Below, piece by piece: positions 45,333 to 57,638 of a stretch of DNA of 64,000 bases (within the stretch, counting starts at the first letter, position 1; the number at the start of each line of letters is the position of its first letter). A program made the position numbers and the translations under genes. This DNA is from Saccharum officinarum (taxonomy: Eukaryota; Streptophyta; Magnoliopsida; Poales; Poaceae). The DNA lies in contig CM036191.1 in the NCBI GenBank assembly GCA_020631735.1, positions 36,749,335 to 36,813,334 on the forward strand, read 5' to 3'. The notes below the pieces were generated by a model. The model was not told the origin of the DNA and did not search any database. It saw nothing but the letters and a program-made list of their open reading frames with translations.

Positions 45333-48180
45333 TTGCAATGACATTGTGTCTTGCTTGCTTGCCTGAATGCTTTGCACCATCAGAAAGTTCTGAATATGTA
45401 GGTTGTGAGGTTGGTTGAAAACTCTTTGACAAATGGAATTTTTTCCTTTAAAAAAGTCGGTTGACAAACGGAAAAATAGGATACGCGTTTTATCTATTGC
45501 ATCGTAGGACTTTTGACTAGTGTAAGGCCATGTTTAGTTCCAAAATTTTTTTAAGATTTCCCGTCACATCGAATGTTTGACATATGCATGGAGCATTTGA
45601 TTGATAGGACAACATGGAGAAAGAGAGATATAACTGGACAACATGGACAACATCGGTGTTGGAGACAAACTGCACGCTAGGCACACGCAACAAGAGTTCG
45701 AGGCACCATCGGGCATGGACATGGCAATGCCTGAACTCCTAGGCCCGACGATATCATTGCCAACGGCACGGGTGGTGCAAACCATGCCGCCCAACCCGAT
45801 TCCTCGACATTCATCGGTGTTGTTAGGAATAGAGATTTTGATGAAAAAAATATGCTTCAACAGCTTCTTTATCTAGTTATCCAAATATAGCCATCTTCTA
45901 TTCTGGATTTTTTTTCTAGCTAAAGATAGAAAATAAGAATGACTCACTAGAGTGCACACAAGATATACAAAAACTGTTGGAGACCAAGAAGATATAGAAA
46001 ACGATTTTTTATGCAAATTACTCTTCAAATGATGATTTAAAGAGTGAGCTTTAGAAAGACTCTAGGAGATGCTCTAAGATATATTGGAATAGATGGCATG
46101 ATCATTAAATAAATAATTGAAATGTAGATCACTCGGGTGACCGTCAACAAACTGTATAACCCGTTGCAGTGCTCAGACATATTTGCTAGTCTTATACTAT
46201 AAAAGAGCGAAGAAATTGAAAAATACATGCACTACTATAGCGTTGGGATATAAGAACACCAACTTGTCGAGTTGGATGTGGCCGCCTCGGCGGTCGCTCA
46301 TCTTGGTCTTGGGCAAGGGTGTCCGGGTCGGTGGCAAAGCTCCGTTCGGACACAATGACAACAACTCCTTGTAGGTTCGCTTCCGTGAGGTGCCTTGGGG
46401 TTGAGCAGCTTCACCGGTGCTCGCGGACAAGCTCCATCGTAGGCCCTTCACGGCACTAGCGAGGGGGTGGCGCCCCGGATGTGCCCTCCCGAACACTATG
46501 TTTGCTTATGTGCAGGTTAGAGATGATCAATTATGTGCATGAACATAGCTAAATACTGATCGTGGTTCAAGAAAAAGCCAATAGTTCAATTACATATGCA
46601 AGACTAATTTGTAGTGAAAGGTGGACGTTTGTCAATTGTCTCGGACCCTGTTGATGAGGACTGCAGAGAGATCATTGCTCGCGTTGGTCTGCGGATATGG
46701 TTGGTGCCGTAGATGGCGATCAAGCCATAGGTGACATCTGATCTCTACATGCAATGGATAGAAAGGAACCATGTGATTTGAAAATCCAAACGGAGAAGGA
46801 AGTAGGGATACAAGAGAGCTAGCACGTGAACCCACATATATGATTAATCCCTACTAATTCACTGACTTTTTCTTTCCTAAATCCACACCAACAAATGTCC
46901 CCACTGAGAATCCTCTCATCCTTCCACCAAAAAAAGTGTACATAGAAAAACAACACATTTAAAACGAACTGTCCAAATTTACTTGTAAACCTTCTCTCTC
47001 CTTACTCAAATCCAATGCTCGAGATTACCTGTGTCAACCTCCTCATCCTTCCCCGCCCAATGAAACCCCCGCCCCGCACGCCTTCCGCCTCTGCATGCGC
47101 TAGAGAGCCCACACGCACCTACCTGCATTGTCTATTTTTTTTGGAAAAATGAATCATCAACGCGCAATTCCCTGCTGCTAGAGGAGCAAGCGCGGCGAAG
47201 CCGTCAAGCCACGCTGGCCGCCACCGGGCAAGGCGCGAGGCCACGGCGAGCGGAGGCCATCACCGGTGCCCGGCTCGGGCTCGCAGGGCTTGGATTCGAA
47301 GGCCTGCTCCTGGCTGCCCGAAATGCTAACCCTAGCCGCCGCGGTGCCACGGGGCTGCAGCAAGGCGTGGCACACGAGGGCCGCAGGCGTGGGCCCGGGG
47401 CCGCCGGCCACGGCACAAGGTCACAGGCCGGCCGCGCGAGGGTGCTAGCCGCGGGCGCGGAGCCGCGCAAGGATCAATGTACGACATAGAGAGCGGCGGC
47501 GGAGATCTTTGAGGAGGCGCCGTGCACGGTGGCGGAGCTCCAGCTCGAGCCATGACGGGCGTGCAGGCAGCCAAGATGGAGGAATCGTATGTCGAGATGC
47601 ACTGGAGGGCCTTGCACGGCAGGTGGAGGAAAGCAACACCTTCTTACTTTTGCAGGTGCTTATTCCAATCCATTCTGTATTCCTGCATTTGCTAATTGTG
47701 TAAACAGTGCATTATTTGGTAATGTTAATTTGTAGACATGTGCGTCTATAGGACACAGAATGGAAGTTCAGTTTGTAGCAGAAGTGAAGAACATATGGCT
47801 TTATCTTGGCTTCATAATCTGCAAATGGAGATAGTGTAAACAGTGCAGCATCTGCAAATGTTGATTTTGGTGAGATAGTTCCAGTTTCATGCTTACCAGT
47901 GGTGAGATAGTGAGATAGTTCAGTTTCATGCTTATCAGTGGTGAGATTCTATCCATCTTTGCTTTAACAACATTTGTTAGAATTTGGTGCGCGTCCGTGG
48001 CATGGCTTTTAGAGTAGGTTCAAAGGTATTGATTTGTTATGTGCTTTTTCCGGTGTTTTTTTCACTCCTTTTTCCCTCGGTCCTGTGATATTGTGCTGCA
48101 TTTTTGTGCTAGTGCTGACGGAAACCTGAAAATTTGCGTCTTTAGGCTATTGCGGTTGAGGCGGCCGGAGTTACAGCATG
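45333..48180. other. Stretch with no intact gene (copy 3)
   Basis: Counterpart of 12027-14875 with one base less in a C-run near 46896. Confidence 0.45.
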
Positions 48181-48275
48181 ATGGGCATCTCGGCGAAGTG
48201 TCTCAGGTCATTAGTTGGGTTCAGGAAGATCGAGCGGCGGCGGCAGCAGCATCATAAGGAGGATGCAAATATTGG
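48181..48275 (+). pseudogene. IQD-like first-exon fragment (copy 3)
   Basis: Identical to the fragment at 14876; an isolated N-terminal exon with no IQ67 domain after it. Confidence 0.5.
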
Positions 48276-49146
48276 AGTTGGACTTGGACGAATGGTATGC
48301 GCTGGGTTTCTTCCAATCATTGTGCAATTCTGGCGTATCTTGGTTCTTAAATTGGTGGTTATTGCATTCATTTTACTTATTGCCTAGATCTATGTGGATT
48401 ATGCAAGAATCATTTTTCGTATCCGAGTTAATTCAATTAAAACTGTTAACAGGAAAAGGGTGAACTATTTAATCAGGCTTCTTGATCATAATCATGATAA
48501 ATCCGCTTGTACTGATCAACGTTTGTGATCCATCCTTATGCATTGTTTGTATTAGTTTCGTTGGCACTTCTTGAATCCTGAGAACATAAATTCTTGACTT
48601 CATTGACACTTCTTGAATTCTGAGAACATAAATTCTAGGTGGTTATGCAAACGTAACAGCTTCAAATTAACTGATTGATAGGTATAACTTAGTAATGCCA
48701 AACCTTGCATTCGGGCTTTTGATATACATATATGGACAACATATATTTGTGCCACACTTCCCTCACTAACCTGTTATGAGTATGAGGGTCGATGCTGAGC
48801 GTGGGGCGATGCACGAGAAGGACCCACTTGACTGATTGGACAAAACAAGTTGCAGAGAGGTTGATGCTCGATCGACCGGGCGAAGCAGAACGCCTCGTTT
48901 GGCTACTAGTGTATTTGGCGGTATTGGACCCCAAAACCCGCCTCATCTGGAAGCCAGCCCAAGCTGGGGTGGACTCACATGCTCGGTCCAGTTATATATT
49001 TGGGAGCCCGTGTGTTGAATGTCGGCCTGATCCATGTTGACCCATGGTGTACACAAGAAGCCCCTTCGCGTGGATCTCCTGGCGGCATGACTCCTCATCG
49101 CCTCGATATACCCAGCGCAAAAACTCCTACTCCTACTACCACATTA

Positions 49147-49436
49147 CAGAGGCGGAACCAGCAATTTTGATTAAGGGGGCAGGACAAATGTGATCGTATT
49201 TTTTAGTGTGATAAAATATACATAATTATATGTTTCAATAAATTTTCAAAAAAATCTACACTATTTCTAACCAAAATCATCATATTTTAATTAAAAAAAA
49301 TAGGTGAAATTAATATTTTTTATGCTATAAATACAAATATTTATATAGGTATTTAAATGAATCTACTGTGCTTGGGGCGGGGGGTGTGGGGGGGGGGTGG
49401 GGCACAGCCCTGCTAGCCCCCCTGGTTCCGCCTCTG
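49147..49436. mobile_element. hAT-type MITE, left target duplication lost (copy 3)
   Basis: Both terminal repeats (CAGAGGCGGAACCAG, CTGGTTCCGCCTCTG) are present and AGCATATA follows on the right, but on the left the roughly 55 bases that carry AGCATATA in copies 1 and 2 are replaced by a short CTACTACCACATTA-like sequence. Confidence 0.85.
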
Positions 49437-49756
49437 AGCATATATGCAGCAGCAACAAACTTGGTAAGTAAAAAGCTAAGATAAGGGAAGGCAAACTCCC
49501 GAAGACATGACTATATATCATGTAGTATCGGTTGCTAAATTGTAACCCTTACTCCACATTGGAGCTCCACCAAGGTAAACTCCCGGTCACCAAGTCTCTA
49601 CTGGTGATGATTTTCAGCTGCCACAAGGTTTTTCCACACCAACGAAACGCTAGAGATGCGTGTCACGAAATCTCACTACTGCCACCTGACTCACCTTGAC
49701 GCCAGCATATACTAAGGAGCTTCCCCAAACTGGAGGTGGTCTCCTTGTCCCCTGCA

Positions 49757-49856
49757 NNNNNNNNNNNNNNNNNNNNNNNNNNNNNNNNNNNNNNNNNNNN
49801 NNNNNNNNNNNNNNNNNNNNNNNNNNNNNNNNNNNNNNNNNNNNNNNNNNNNNNNN
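49757..49856. other. Assembly gap (100 N)
   Basis: Exactly 100 N bases. Copy 3 stops at the position equal to 16505 of copy 1, and the sequence on the right is unrelated to any part of the block, so 5 kb or more of the unit may be missing here. Confidence 0.98.
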
Positions 49857-50490
49857 TTTGTTAAGAGAGAACCTTTGGCTACCCCAAGCACTTAAGCAAA
49901 GCGGGGCCTTCACCACCATAGGCCTTGCCTAGGGCGTGAGTGAGCTCATCCACCTCTCTCTTGAGAGTCTCATTCGCAACAATTAGTGAGGTATCACAAA
50001 GTGAAACCATCACTAGTAGTGGAGGCTGAGTTGGTGGTGGGATGAAGAGCTACAAGAAGGGTTAACATTTGTCATGATGATAGGTTTATAAAAAGATTCA
50101 TCAATTATATCACATGTAACACCTATATCACATGATACAACAACCTCCTTCTTTGCTTGTTGCTCAAGTAGCATGAGTGGGCTTTTCAAGCTTGGAATGA
50201 GCTTTACCAAGATCTTCATGGTCTTCCACTAGACTCTCATGAGTGGCTTAAGCTCACCTAGAACTTTCTCAAGTATTGCTACTTTCATTTGAAAGCTTCT
50301 TACACTCCTTGTTCTTGGCAATAGCTATGTCTCTAGTTTGTTGCATCAAGTCATATAGTTGTTCTTTAGTTGGTTCATCATCATCATTTTCATTATCATT
50401 ATTATTATCATATCACTATCATGAACATATTCATTTCACTTTCATCATCACTCTCATTATATAATACCTTAGCTTCTTTGGCCATGAAGC
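49857..50490 (-). pseudogene. Degenerate retrotransposon gag-like region
   Basis: Read on the minus strand, scattered frames spell a coiled, acidic gag-like protein: MAKEAKVLYNESDDESE near 50488, DDDEPTKEQLYDLMQQ, CDIGVTCDIIDESFYKPI near 50110, and ANETLKREVDELTHALGKAY near 49960. The wording matches the gag-like region of a common grass LTR retrotransposon family. Stops and frameshifts interrupt it throughout, and the protease, RT and integrase parts lie in or beyond the gap. It is a relic and not a gene of the host. Confidence 0.6.
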
Positions 50491-50919
50491 ACGAGAGATG
50501 AATCAAATAGTGAAGGCTTCTTGTTGATAGCAATGGAAGCAAAAGCCTTGTTGGATGAGGTAACTCAATGACACGCGCAATGTAATAGAGTTGCTTTTGG
50601 CGTCCCGCCAAGGGAAAGCACAAGAACCTCTTACAATCAACCGGAGGTGGCCAAGAACAATCACCTTCTCTTGCCAACGCCTCCAACAATCTCCAAGCCG
50701 GCTAGGAGTGGTACTCTCCAAGAGTAACAAGAAATCCACCGGCTAAACCACCCACAAGTGTCACTAGATGCCCTCAAGTTATGCAATGCACTTTGGAATC
50801 ACTCAATCTCACTTTTGATTTGCAATCAAGCAAGAGAGATGAGTGGGAGGAGATGCTCTAGCTCAAAGGATGCACAAGAATGTTAGAAATCACAAGAGAC
50901 CTCTCCAAGGGCCGGCCAA

Positions 50920-50932
50920 CAAGTATTTATAA
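50920..50932 (-). promoter_or_regulatory. Putative TATA box of the LTR
   Basis: On the minus strand the sequence is TTATAAATACTTG, in a position suitable for starting transcription toward the gag-like frame. This is inferred from the motif and position only. Confidence 0.35.
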
Positions 50933-50979
50933 GCATCCATCCGAATAGAGCCATTATACCCCTTCACTGGGTCTTTTCG

Positions 50980-51470
50980 GGATGACCGGACACGCGGTCA
51001 TAACTGACCGGACGCGCTCAACCACGTTCGATCCTCCAACGGTCACTGCGCCAACGGTCAAAACCCTATGACTGGACGCGCTTCTCAGAACGACCGGACG
51101 CGCCGGTCCCGAGTGACCGGACGCGCTCCAGTCAACGACCGACGCGCCGATCCCACAGCATCGCTCGCCCATGAAGTAACGACCGGACGCGCCCTCGCAA
51201 CGACCGGACGCGACAGTGTCCGCGTCCGGTTAGAGTCCAGTAAGCTCCCTCAACGATCGGATGCGTCCAATCGTGTGTGGCCGGACGCGCCGCGCGTCCG
51301 ATTGTCCTTGTGAACTGCAGATTCCTCTGGGTGACTGACCGGACGCGCCGGTCCCGCGAGTGACCGAACACGCCGGTTACAAACCCTAACACCCGCGTCT
51401 GTGCTGTACTGACCGGACGCGTCCGGTCATCCCATGACCGCGTCCGGTGCAGCGTCCGGTCACCTCTGTG
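50980..51470. repeat. GACCGGACGCG short repeats in the LTR
   Basis: At least eight copies of CCGGACGCG, mostly preceded by GA, plus inverted CGCGTCCGG forms. At 51411-51428 they form the perfect 18-base palindrome GACCGGACGCGTCCGGTC. The stretch is CpG-rich against an AT-rich surround. Confidence 0.85.
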
Positions 51471-52233
51471 ACCTCCGTTCGCCTCCATTTCTTTTCCGAC
51501 TTTCGGCGTAGTGGAAAATAGGCATTTCAAGTTCCCAAAAACGCCTGAATCCCGCGCTCGCAAGCTCAGCGGGAGGGAGAGTGAGACCCAATCCCTCTCT
51601 ACCGCTCAAACTTCATCGCCTTCGCAAATGTGCCAACACCAACAAGTGATCACTACCTTGTGCACGTGTGTTAGCCTTTTCATAAACATTTTCGAAGGTT
51701 TTCCAGTTAGCTCACTAGGCCCTACATGCAATGCACTTCATGAATTCACCTAGTGGCACCCGTGCATCGAATAACCGATAATACTTCCCCTCTTAATAGT
51801 TCGGCTATCGATCCTAAACCACTCACACCCTCTATGGTGTCTTGAGTGCAAAACAAAATGGCCCTATGGTTATACCTTTGCCTTGAGCCCATTTTGTTTC
51901 TCCAAAAGATATGATCCACTTCATATCATCACATGATCGTCTCGATCCATCGACCTTGACTTCACTTGCTCTTCACCGTTGCATCGGTCCATCGGCGCCA
52001 AGTCTTGCTCAAGCTTCACCATCGCATGGTCCTTCGCTTCGAAGCCTTGACTTGCCCTTCACCCTCACAACCGGTCCATCGAGCCAAGCATCATCTTGGT
52101 CTTCATCATCTTGGTCACATGAGTCAATGTCATGTCTCATATTCAATGATCACCTTTATCTAAATCATCCACTTAGATACAAAGGTTAGTCCTAGGTTTC
52201 ATCAATTAGCCAAAACAAAACTAGGGACTTTCA

Positions 52234-53290
52234 AGGGCCCACGAGGCCAAGGGCCCAACCCCAAATATGCAAGTAGGCATAGGCTCTACCTCCCCTGCTG
52301 CCAGAACCTCCTCCCTCGCGTGCTACAGAGTTGCAGACGAGAGCCGAGAGGCCGCACTCCGAGCTAAACTTCAGTGCCGCCTGCGCTGTGTTGTGTCTAT
52401 ACGTGAACTAAGACGAAAAGGAGCAGCTAGCAACAATAGATAAGAAGGAGGATTCCAGTTGAAAAAGTACTAGAGAGAAAGAAAAAGAAAAGAACTAGAT
52501 TGATTTAGAAATAGTTCAGGGTTCCTAATGCAAAGTGCCTGTTAGCTTTTCTTCTTCTTCTGTAAAATGATCAAAACGGTTGAAATTTCAAAATTGCGTA
52601 ATAAATTCTAGAAAACCCAAAAATGGTGAAATAAATTTTAGTAGCATTGAATTAACTATAACTACACAGTAGAAGTGGTAAATCACATGTTGCATGCTTT
52701 ATGTTTTCTAGATAAATACATTTAGCAAAACTATAGTCTATTTTTGTACGGAGTTCCTGTTCACAATAAATCTCAAAAAAACAATCTCAAGTTAATTGTG
52801 TCAATTCCACACTAGGGTAAAAGTTTTACACCTATCAAGGCTTATATGAAAATGCAGAAAATAAAACAATGTTTCTGTTGATTTGTTTTATAGAGAGTAT
52901 AACTAAATAAAAAATGATGAAGCTGATATAGTAGTATTCCTGATTATTCAATTCAATTTAATTCAATGATCATGCAGATTAAAAAAGCTTCTTTCGTCCT
53001 TTATGATTAGAAAAGCTTCTTTCGCCCAGGAAAAAAAAACATATGTGCGCCGATTTGCCTTCGAGGTCCATCGTGTCGAAGCTTTCCAGCAATCTTCGGC
53101 CGTCTGCGTTCGCGACCCCGCTGTATTAGAGGGCCCATCTTTGGAGCTTCGCTCCAGGCCCATAAATTGACAGGACCGGGCCTGGTGGTGGATGCGCAGT
53201 GGTTTACAAGGTAAATTATTTTCTTGTTACGCAAAGGAGAGCTAACTTTATCTGATTTACGTGATCATTCTCACAAGAAAGTTTTAGCAG
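52234..53290. other. Stretch without recognisable gene
   Basis: AT-rich DNA with a short GC-rich piece at 52240-52400 and another at 53040-53200. I looked here for the missing ATP-loop exon of the kinase downstream and did not find it. Confidence 0.5.
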
Positions 53291-54230
53291 GGCATCCTGC
53301 GAAACCAGATTATAGCTGTGAAAAGGCTTTTGAACAGCCATACAATAGAAGACAAGATGTTTCAGGGTGAGGTTAAAAGTATGATGATGGTTAATCATAA
53401 AAATGTGGTACGATTTCTAGGATACTGTTCACATACAGAAGAACATGCACTCAAAATGCAAGGAAACCTTATTATAGCCCAGGTTCGGAAAGATTGCTCT
53501 GTTTTGAATATTTAATCAATGGAAGCCTTGAGATCTACCTTACCGGTATGATAAGGCACATTTTACTAGAGTAGACTTTATGATCTATGTATTTACTTAT
53601 TTCGTTCTTCTTCCTTTTTTTCATCCTACTTATTAGTATTTATTAAGCTATGTCACATGATTGTAAGGAACACACTGAACAAATCAAATGTCTCATCAAT
53701 TAATATGTTTATACTCAGTTTAGCACATAACAAATCAAACACCAGAGGATTACATGCTTCCCTCCAGCTCTTATTTAAAATTTTGCTTCTGCAGATGAAT
53801 TAAGGGGGCTTGACTGGCAAACTCGGTACCAAATAATTAAAGGAATCTGTGATGGTTTGTATCATCTTCACCGTGAAAATCATATTGTTCACATGGATCT
53901 CAAACCTGCCAATATACTATTGGACAGTGACGTGGTGCCAAAGATAACTGATTTTGGTCTATCAAGATTAGACAATATATCACAAACTACGAGCTCAAAA
54001 CGCCTTGTAACTCTGTAAGCTTAAAATTTCGAGAGAGAAAAATATTTCGATATTTGTGCTCTTGAAATTTTATGGACAAAATTTATCGAACCATCTTTTC
54101 ATGTAGAGGATACTGTGCTCTTGAGTACCTGCTTCATGGACAAATGTCAGCAAAATCGGACATATATAGTTTGGGTGTTATAATTCTTGTGCTAGTGACG
54201 GGAAGTAAGGAGGAGCCGAATATTACTAAA

Positions 54231-57029
54231 GTAAGTTGCCTCAGTATTCATTTATTATTGCAACAACCTTTGGTTCTTGAAATTGTATACGGCAGGGGTG
54301 TACTTAAATACAAAAACTGTGTGGAACTGATAAGTGAACAAACAAATTCCTAGAGAGAAAATTCTAGTATATCTCATTCCTATTTTTTCGAACACCAAGG
54401 TTATAAAGGTGTGTTTTCAATAATCCTGGGACCATTTGGATATTAAATATAAGCACATTTGTGATTTTCTAGTTAATACTTTAACAGAAAATTCAAGTAA
54501 TTAATCCCAACCATCGACAATTTCTCATGCCAGTTTGCTAGCTCCAGGAAAATTGAGTTAGAACAGCACTACTGCATTATGTATACTAGTCCATCAACCC
54601 ATGTTCTTGTACGGGCTAGAATCTCAGAAGACATAAGCATTAGTTATTATTGTTTAATATATCTAGCTGATAAAAAATACTCCCTCCATCCTAATATATA
54701 AGATGTAACCACTTTTTATTCATGTCCCATAATATAAGGCGTGTTCTTTTTAGAGGCACGTACATCGATGCAGTAGTAAAGAGGAATTAAATGTATCTCT
54801 TGGTCTTTCAACTGGAGGTGGTTGGGCTTATATACTAGGACAGAGGAAGTACTTATATAAAATTGTTCTTTTTTCTTCTATTCACTTTCTAACACAATTA
54901 GCATAAATTGATAATTTATAACCTCTATCTGATTGTGATAAACTTATCAATCTTGATCTAAATTTTTTCTACCATATAATTTTTTTCCTTTGCATGACAA
55001 TTTTGTGTGTCTTCAATATGGATTTCGTAGAAACCTTAGTTTAAACTATGGTGATCTTGTTACAGCCCATATCTTATGACATCCTGAATTGAAAATCTTA
55101 TTAGTCCCTATAGATTTTTATCCTCAAGTTAAGTTGAAACTCTTAAACTTATTAACTCTTCTTTTTTACCTATTACAAAAATAAAGATTTTAGGTCATAG
55201 ATTGACTCTTAAGTATTATGATGACTAAATAACCAATTAAAGCCTACAGCCCGCATTGCTTAAGATCAGTGGTAGAGCTTAATACGAGATCTAGGATTGG
55301 ATAGCGGTGATAATCTTAAGGGGATATTAATGTTTAAGCTTCATAACCACTGTTTACTTTAAAGGAATCTCGAATGCCAGAAATATAAAGCCACGTTTCG
55401 TCTGGACAAATCTCTTCCGCTTCTCATGATGTTTGAAATTTCTTATCAAGAAATAATATGAATAGTAATGGTTCTACCATTAATATAGATACATCGAGAA
55501 ATGTATAAATATATCTAAGTAGCAACTTAGATAAATATTATCTCATGATTATCGATATAATTTCAAATAATTAGTTAGTATCATTGGTATATGATTTGTT
55601 AAGGAAATATTTTTTCATGATTGCTGAGACATAATATAAATATTTATTGCTCATGCATGCATGTGAAAATAGATATGCATGATGGCACAAAATGTATGTT
55701 TGCTTTATCCAAATTTTAATGCATTGATATTATTAGAAGTAAGTAATGTAGAAACATATATGTTGTCTGCTTATTTAATTTTTTTAAGAGAAGATTATGA
55801 CAATTTTGATGTAGATTTGAGGGGATATATGAGTTTTTATATAGTTTAAACACTTTTTTAAATATAGAGTGCTGAAAATACAATTACCATATTTATATAG
55901 TATAATGTTTCAGTCGAAATGTATAAATTATTCAAAACAATAACTTACGAAATTTGTTGTCTTGGAGTATCTATATAACTTAAAGTCAATGGTAGTGTCA
56001 TTACTACGTGTTTAGTTAAGACAGCAATTTTCGCGCTTGATAAGCTATTAAAATAAATATTTAACCTGATGTATATATCTTTATTTGGTGGATATGGTGC
56101 ATAGCACTATGCTTACTTTTAACTTTGCATTGGTAAAAATGTGTCATTTATAAATATATGTACCATAATTTATGTATATTTTTGTATTGTTTGCAATAAC
56201 TTATAGTAGTATTTAGATGTAGAATTGAATGATATTTTTATTTTTTTATAACAGCTGAGATGAGGTGGATAATTGAGATATGAATGGAAACTTAGGGGTT
56301 ACTTTGCATGAACTTTCATAATAGCGAGGCGGGTAATTTATAAAAAAATATTAGAGATCATCTTAAAATTATTTTTCATAATGGCAGAAATACGTAATTT
56401 CAAGGACAGCGCGCCCCTGCTTCCAGCGGCTCCCAGCCAATCATGCAACGGCTTAAACTAGCAGTAGCAGATGCCGGGCCCCACTCTCCACAGGGTTCCC
56501 TTCTCTCGCATGCATGCACGAAATTTCTACGAAGCTTCCTTCTGTGCCGAACCGCGCATGCAAGCCGGCAGGAAAAGCAGCAGCGGCCGCGCCCTCCCAC
56601 GCACGCTTGTGCCCCTGGTCGACGGGCCGGCCCAATGGCCAAGCGCACGCTACAGCCCAATAGCGCAGTGCGCCAGCCCAAGGCAACAACAAGCTGTGCG
56701 CTTCTCACATAGCCATGGGAATTTCAGCTCGGGCCAAGAATAATTCCAGTTAATTAGGCTAAACAAACAGAGAACCTCTTCCAAGCAATTTTAGCCCAGT
56801 GAGCTGGAATTTCTTGTCCACACCTCACAACATGTCCAAAACAAGTGCTATCTCTTCACAAAGTCACCAAACTAATTTAAGCACTTGAGATGGCTTTTCA
56901 CTGTTAATAAAGTAATTTTCTCAAATTAATAAGCCTTATCATAATGACGAACAAAATACTCCTACTACATACTTTCAAATGGACTAAGTACCTCAATTCT
57001 AAATCACATGTATCTGTGAATAATTGCAG
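54231..57029 (+). other. Large last intron of the kinase-MSP gene
   Basis: 2.8 kb between phase-0 splice sites (AAA|GTAAGT at 54230/54231 and TGCAG|GTACAT at 57029/57030). It is AT-rich with a Stowaway MITE near the start and a short GC-rich patch at 56400-56720 that contains no recognisable domain. Confidence 0.6.
54680..54849. mobile_element. Stowaway-type MITE
   Basis: Starts CTCCCTCCATCCTAATATAT and ends with the near-inverse ATATACTAGGACAGAGGAAG, flanked by TA on each side (54678-54679, 54850-54851). The terminal sequence and the TA duplication are those of Stowaway (Tc1/mariner) MITEs. It is 170 bases long and lies in the kinase-MSP intron. Confidence 0.8.
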
Positions 57030-57638
57030 GTACATAGAAGATGGAAGCATCGGTGGAATAAAACAGCAAAGGATGCACAATTGGGGTACAAGCAGGTAGC
57101 TACATGCCTCCATTTGGTGCGAAGATGCAAGCAGATAAACCCAACAGATAGGCCTAATATATGGGATATAATCAGTTGTCTCAACGAAGTGGACACTAGC
57201 AGCGCAGAAATAAGCGATGGCACCGAATGCATGGAGTTGGAGGACATGCTGGGAATTGAGCCACTCGAAATCAATCTACCCTTCGAGCTTAACAAGCAGA
57301 TATCATGCTCCGTTAAGCTGACCAATGATACGGATGATCAGTTTGCCTTCAGAATCTCAACCACCAGTCTACGTCTGTATTGCATAGAGGCAAACGAAGG
57401 TACTGTTCCACCACGGTCCAAGTGCATTGTTACCATATCGTTGCAAGCACTGGACAAGGCACTCCCGAATCATGAGTGCAGGGACGAGTTCAGCGTCCAA
57501 AGCACCAGGGTAGATGGGAGTCTTGTAGCTACGAATATAGGTGGAGACATCTTCAATGAAGAACCAGGTAAAGTGATCGATACGGTGAATTTAAGTGTTG
57601 TTCTTATTGAGGCGTCGTCTTCATCTGCTGACCACTGA

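Larger units (their letters stand above)
50491..52233 (-). mobile_element. LTR (and leader) of the retrotransposon, minus orientation
   Basis: The outer end at 52233 reads TGAAAGTCCCTAGTTTTG on the minus strand, a TG-starting LTR terminus. The body holds a TATA-type box (50920-50932), a GC-rich stretch with repeated GACCGGACGCG motifs (50980-51470) and then the leader before the gag-like frame. The inner LTR edge and primer-binding site could not be placed. The five bases outside, AGGGC (52234-52238), may be the target duplication, but the other end is not in the window. Confidence 0.55.
53291..57638 (+). pseudogene. Receptor-like cytoplasmic kinase fused to an MSP domain, 5' incomplete
   Basis: Four exons join across GT/AG introns: 53291-53545, 53795-54014, 54107-54230 and 57030-57638 (stop). 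They encode IIAVKRLL (ATP lysine), LLCFEYLINGSLEIYL, HMDLKPANILLD (Arg of HRD replaced by Met), ITDFGLSRL, GYCALEYLLHG (Pro of APE replaced by Leu) and SDIYSLGVIILVLVTG. The last exon holds kinase subdomain XI (PTDRPNIWDII) and then a major-sperm-protein/VAP-type domain (about 57245-57610: PLEINLPFELNKQISCSVKL, TVPPRSKCIVTI). The first exon with the glycine loop is absent, and near 53488 the frame shifts before LLCFEYL, consistent with one lost base. The fusion is known in grass kinase families. MSP domains bind FFAT-type partners at membranes; here the kinase part is probably inactive. Confidence 0.8.

Noticed and set aside
50970..51480. CRISPR-like array from repeated GACCGGACGCG
   Set aside because: Spacing is irregular, the repeats are short and inverted forms occur; it sits in a plant LTR retrotransposon.
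56400..56743. GC-rich ORFs in the kinase-MSP intron
   Set aside because: Overlapping frames on both strands without a domain; lies inside an intron with good splice sites.
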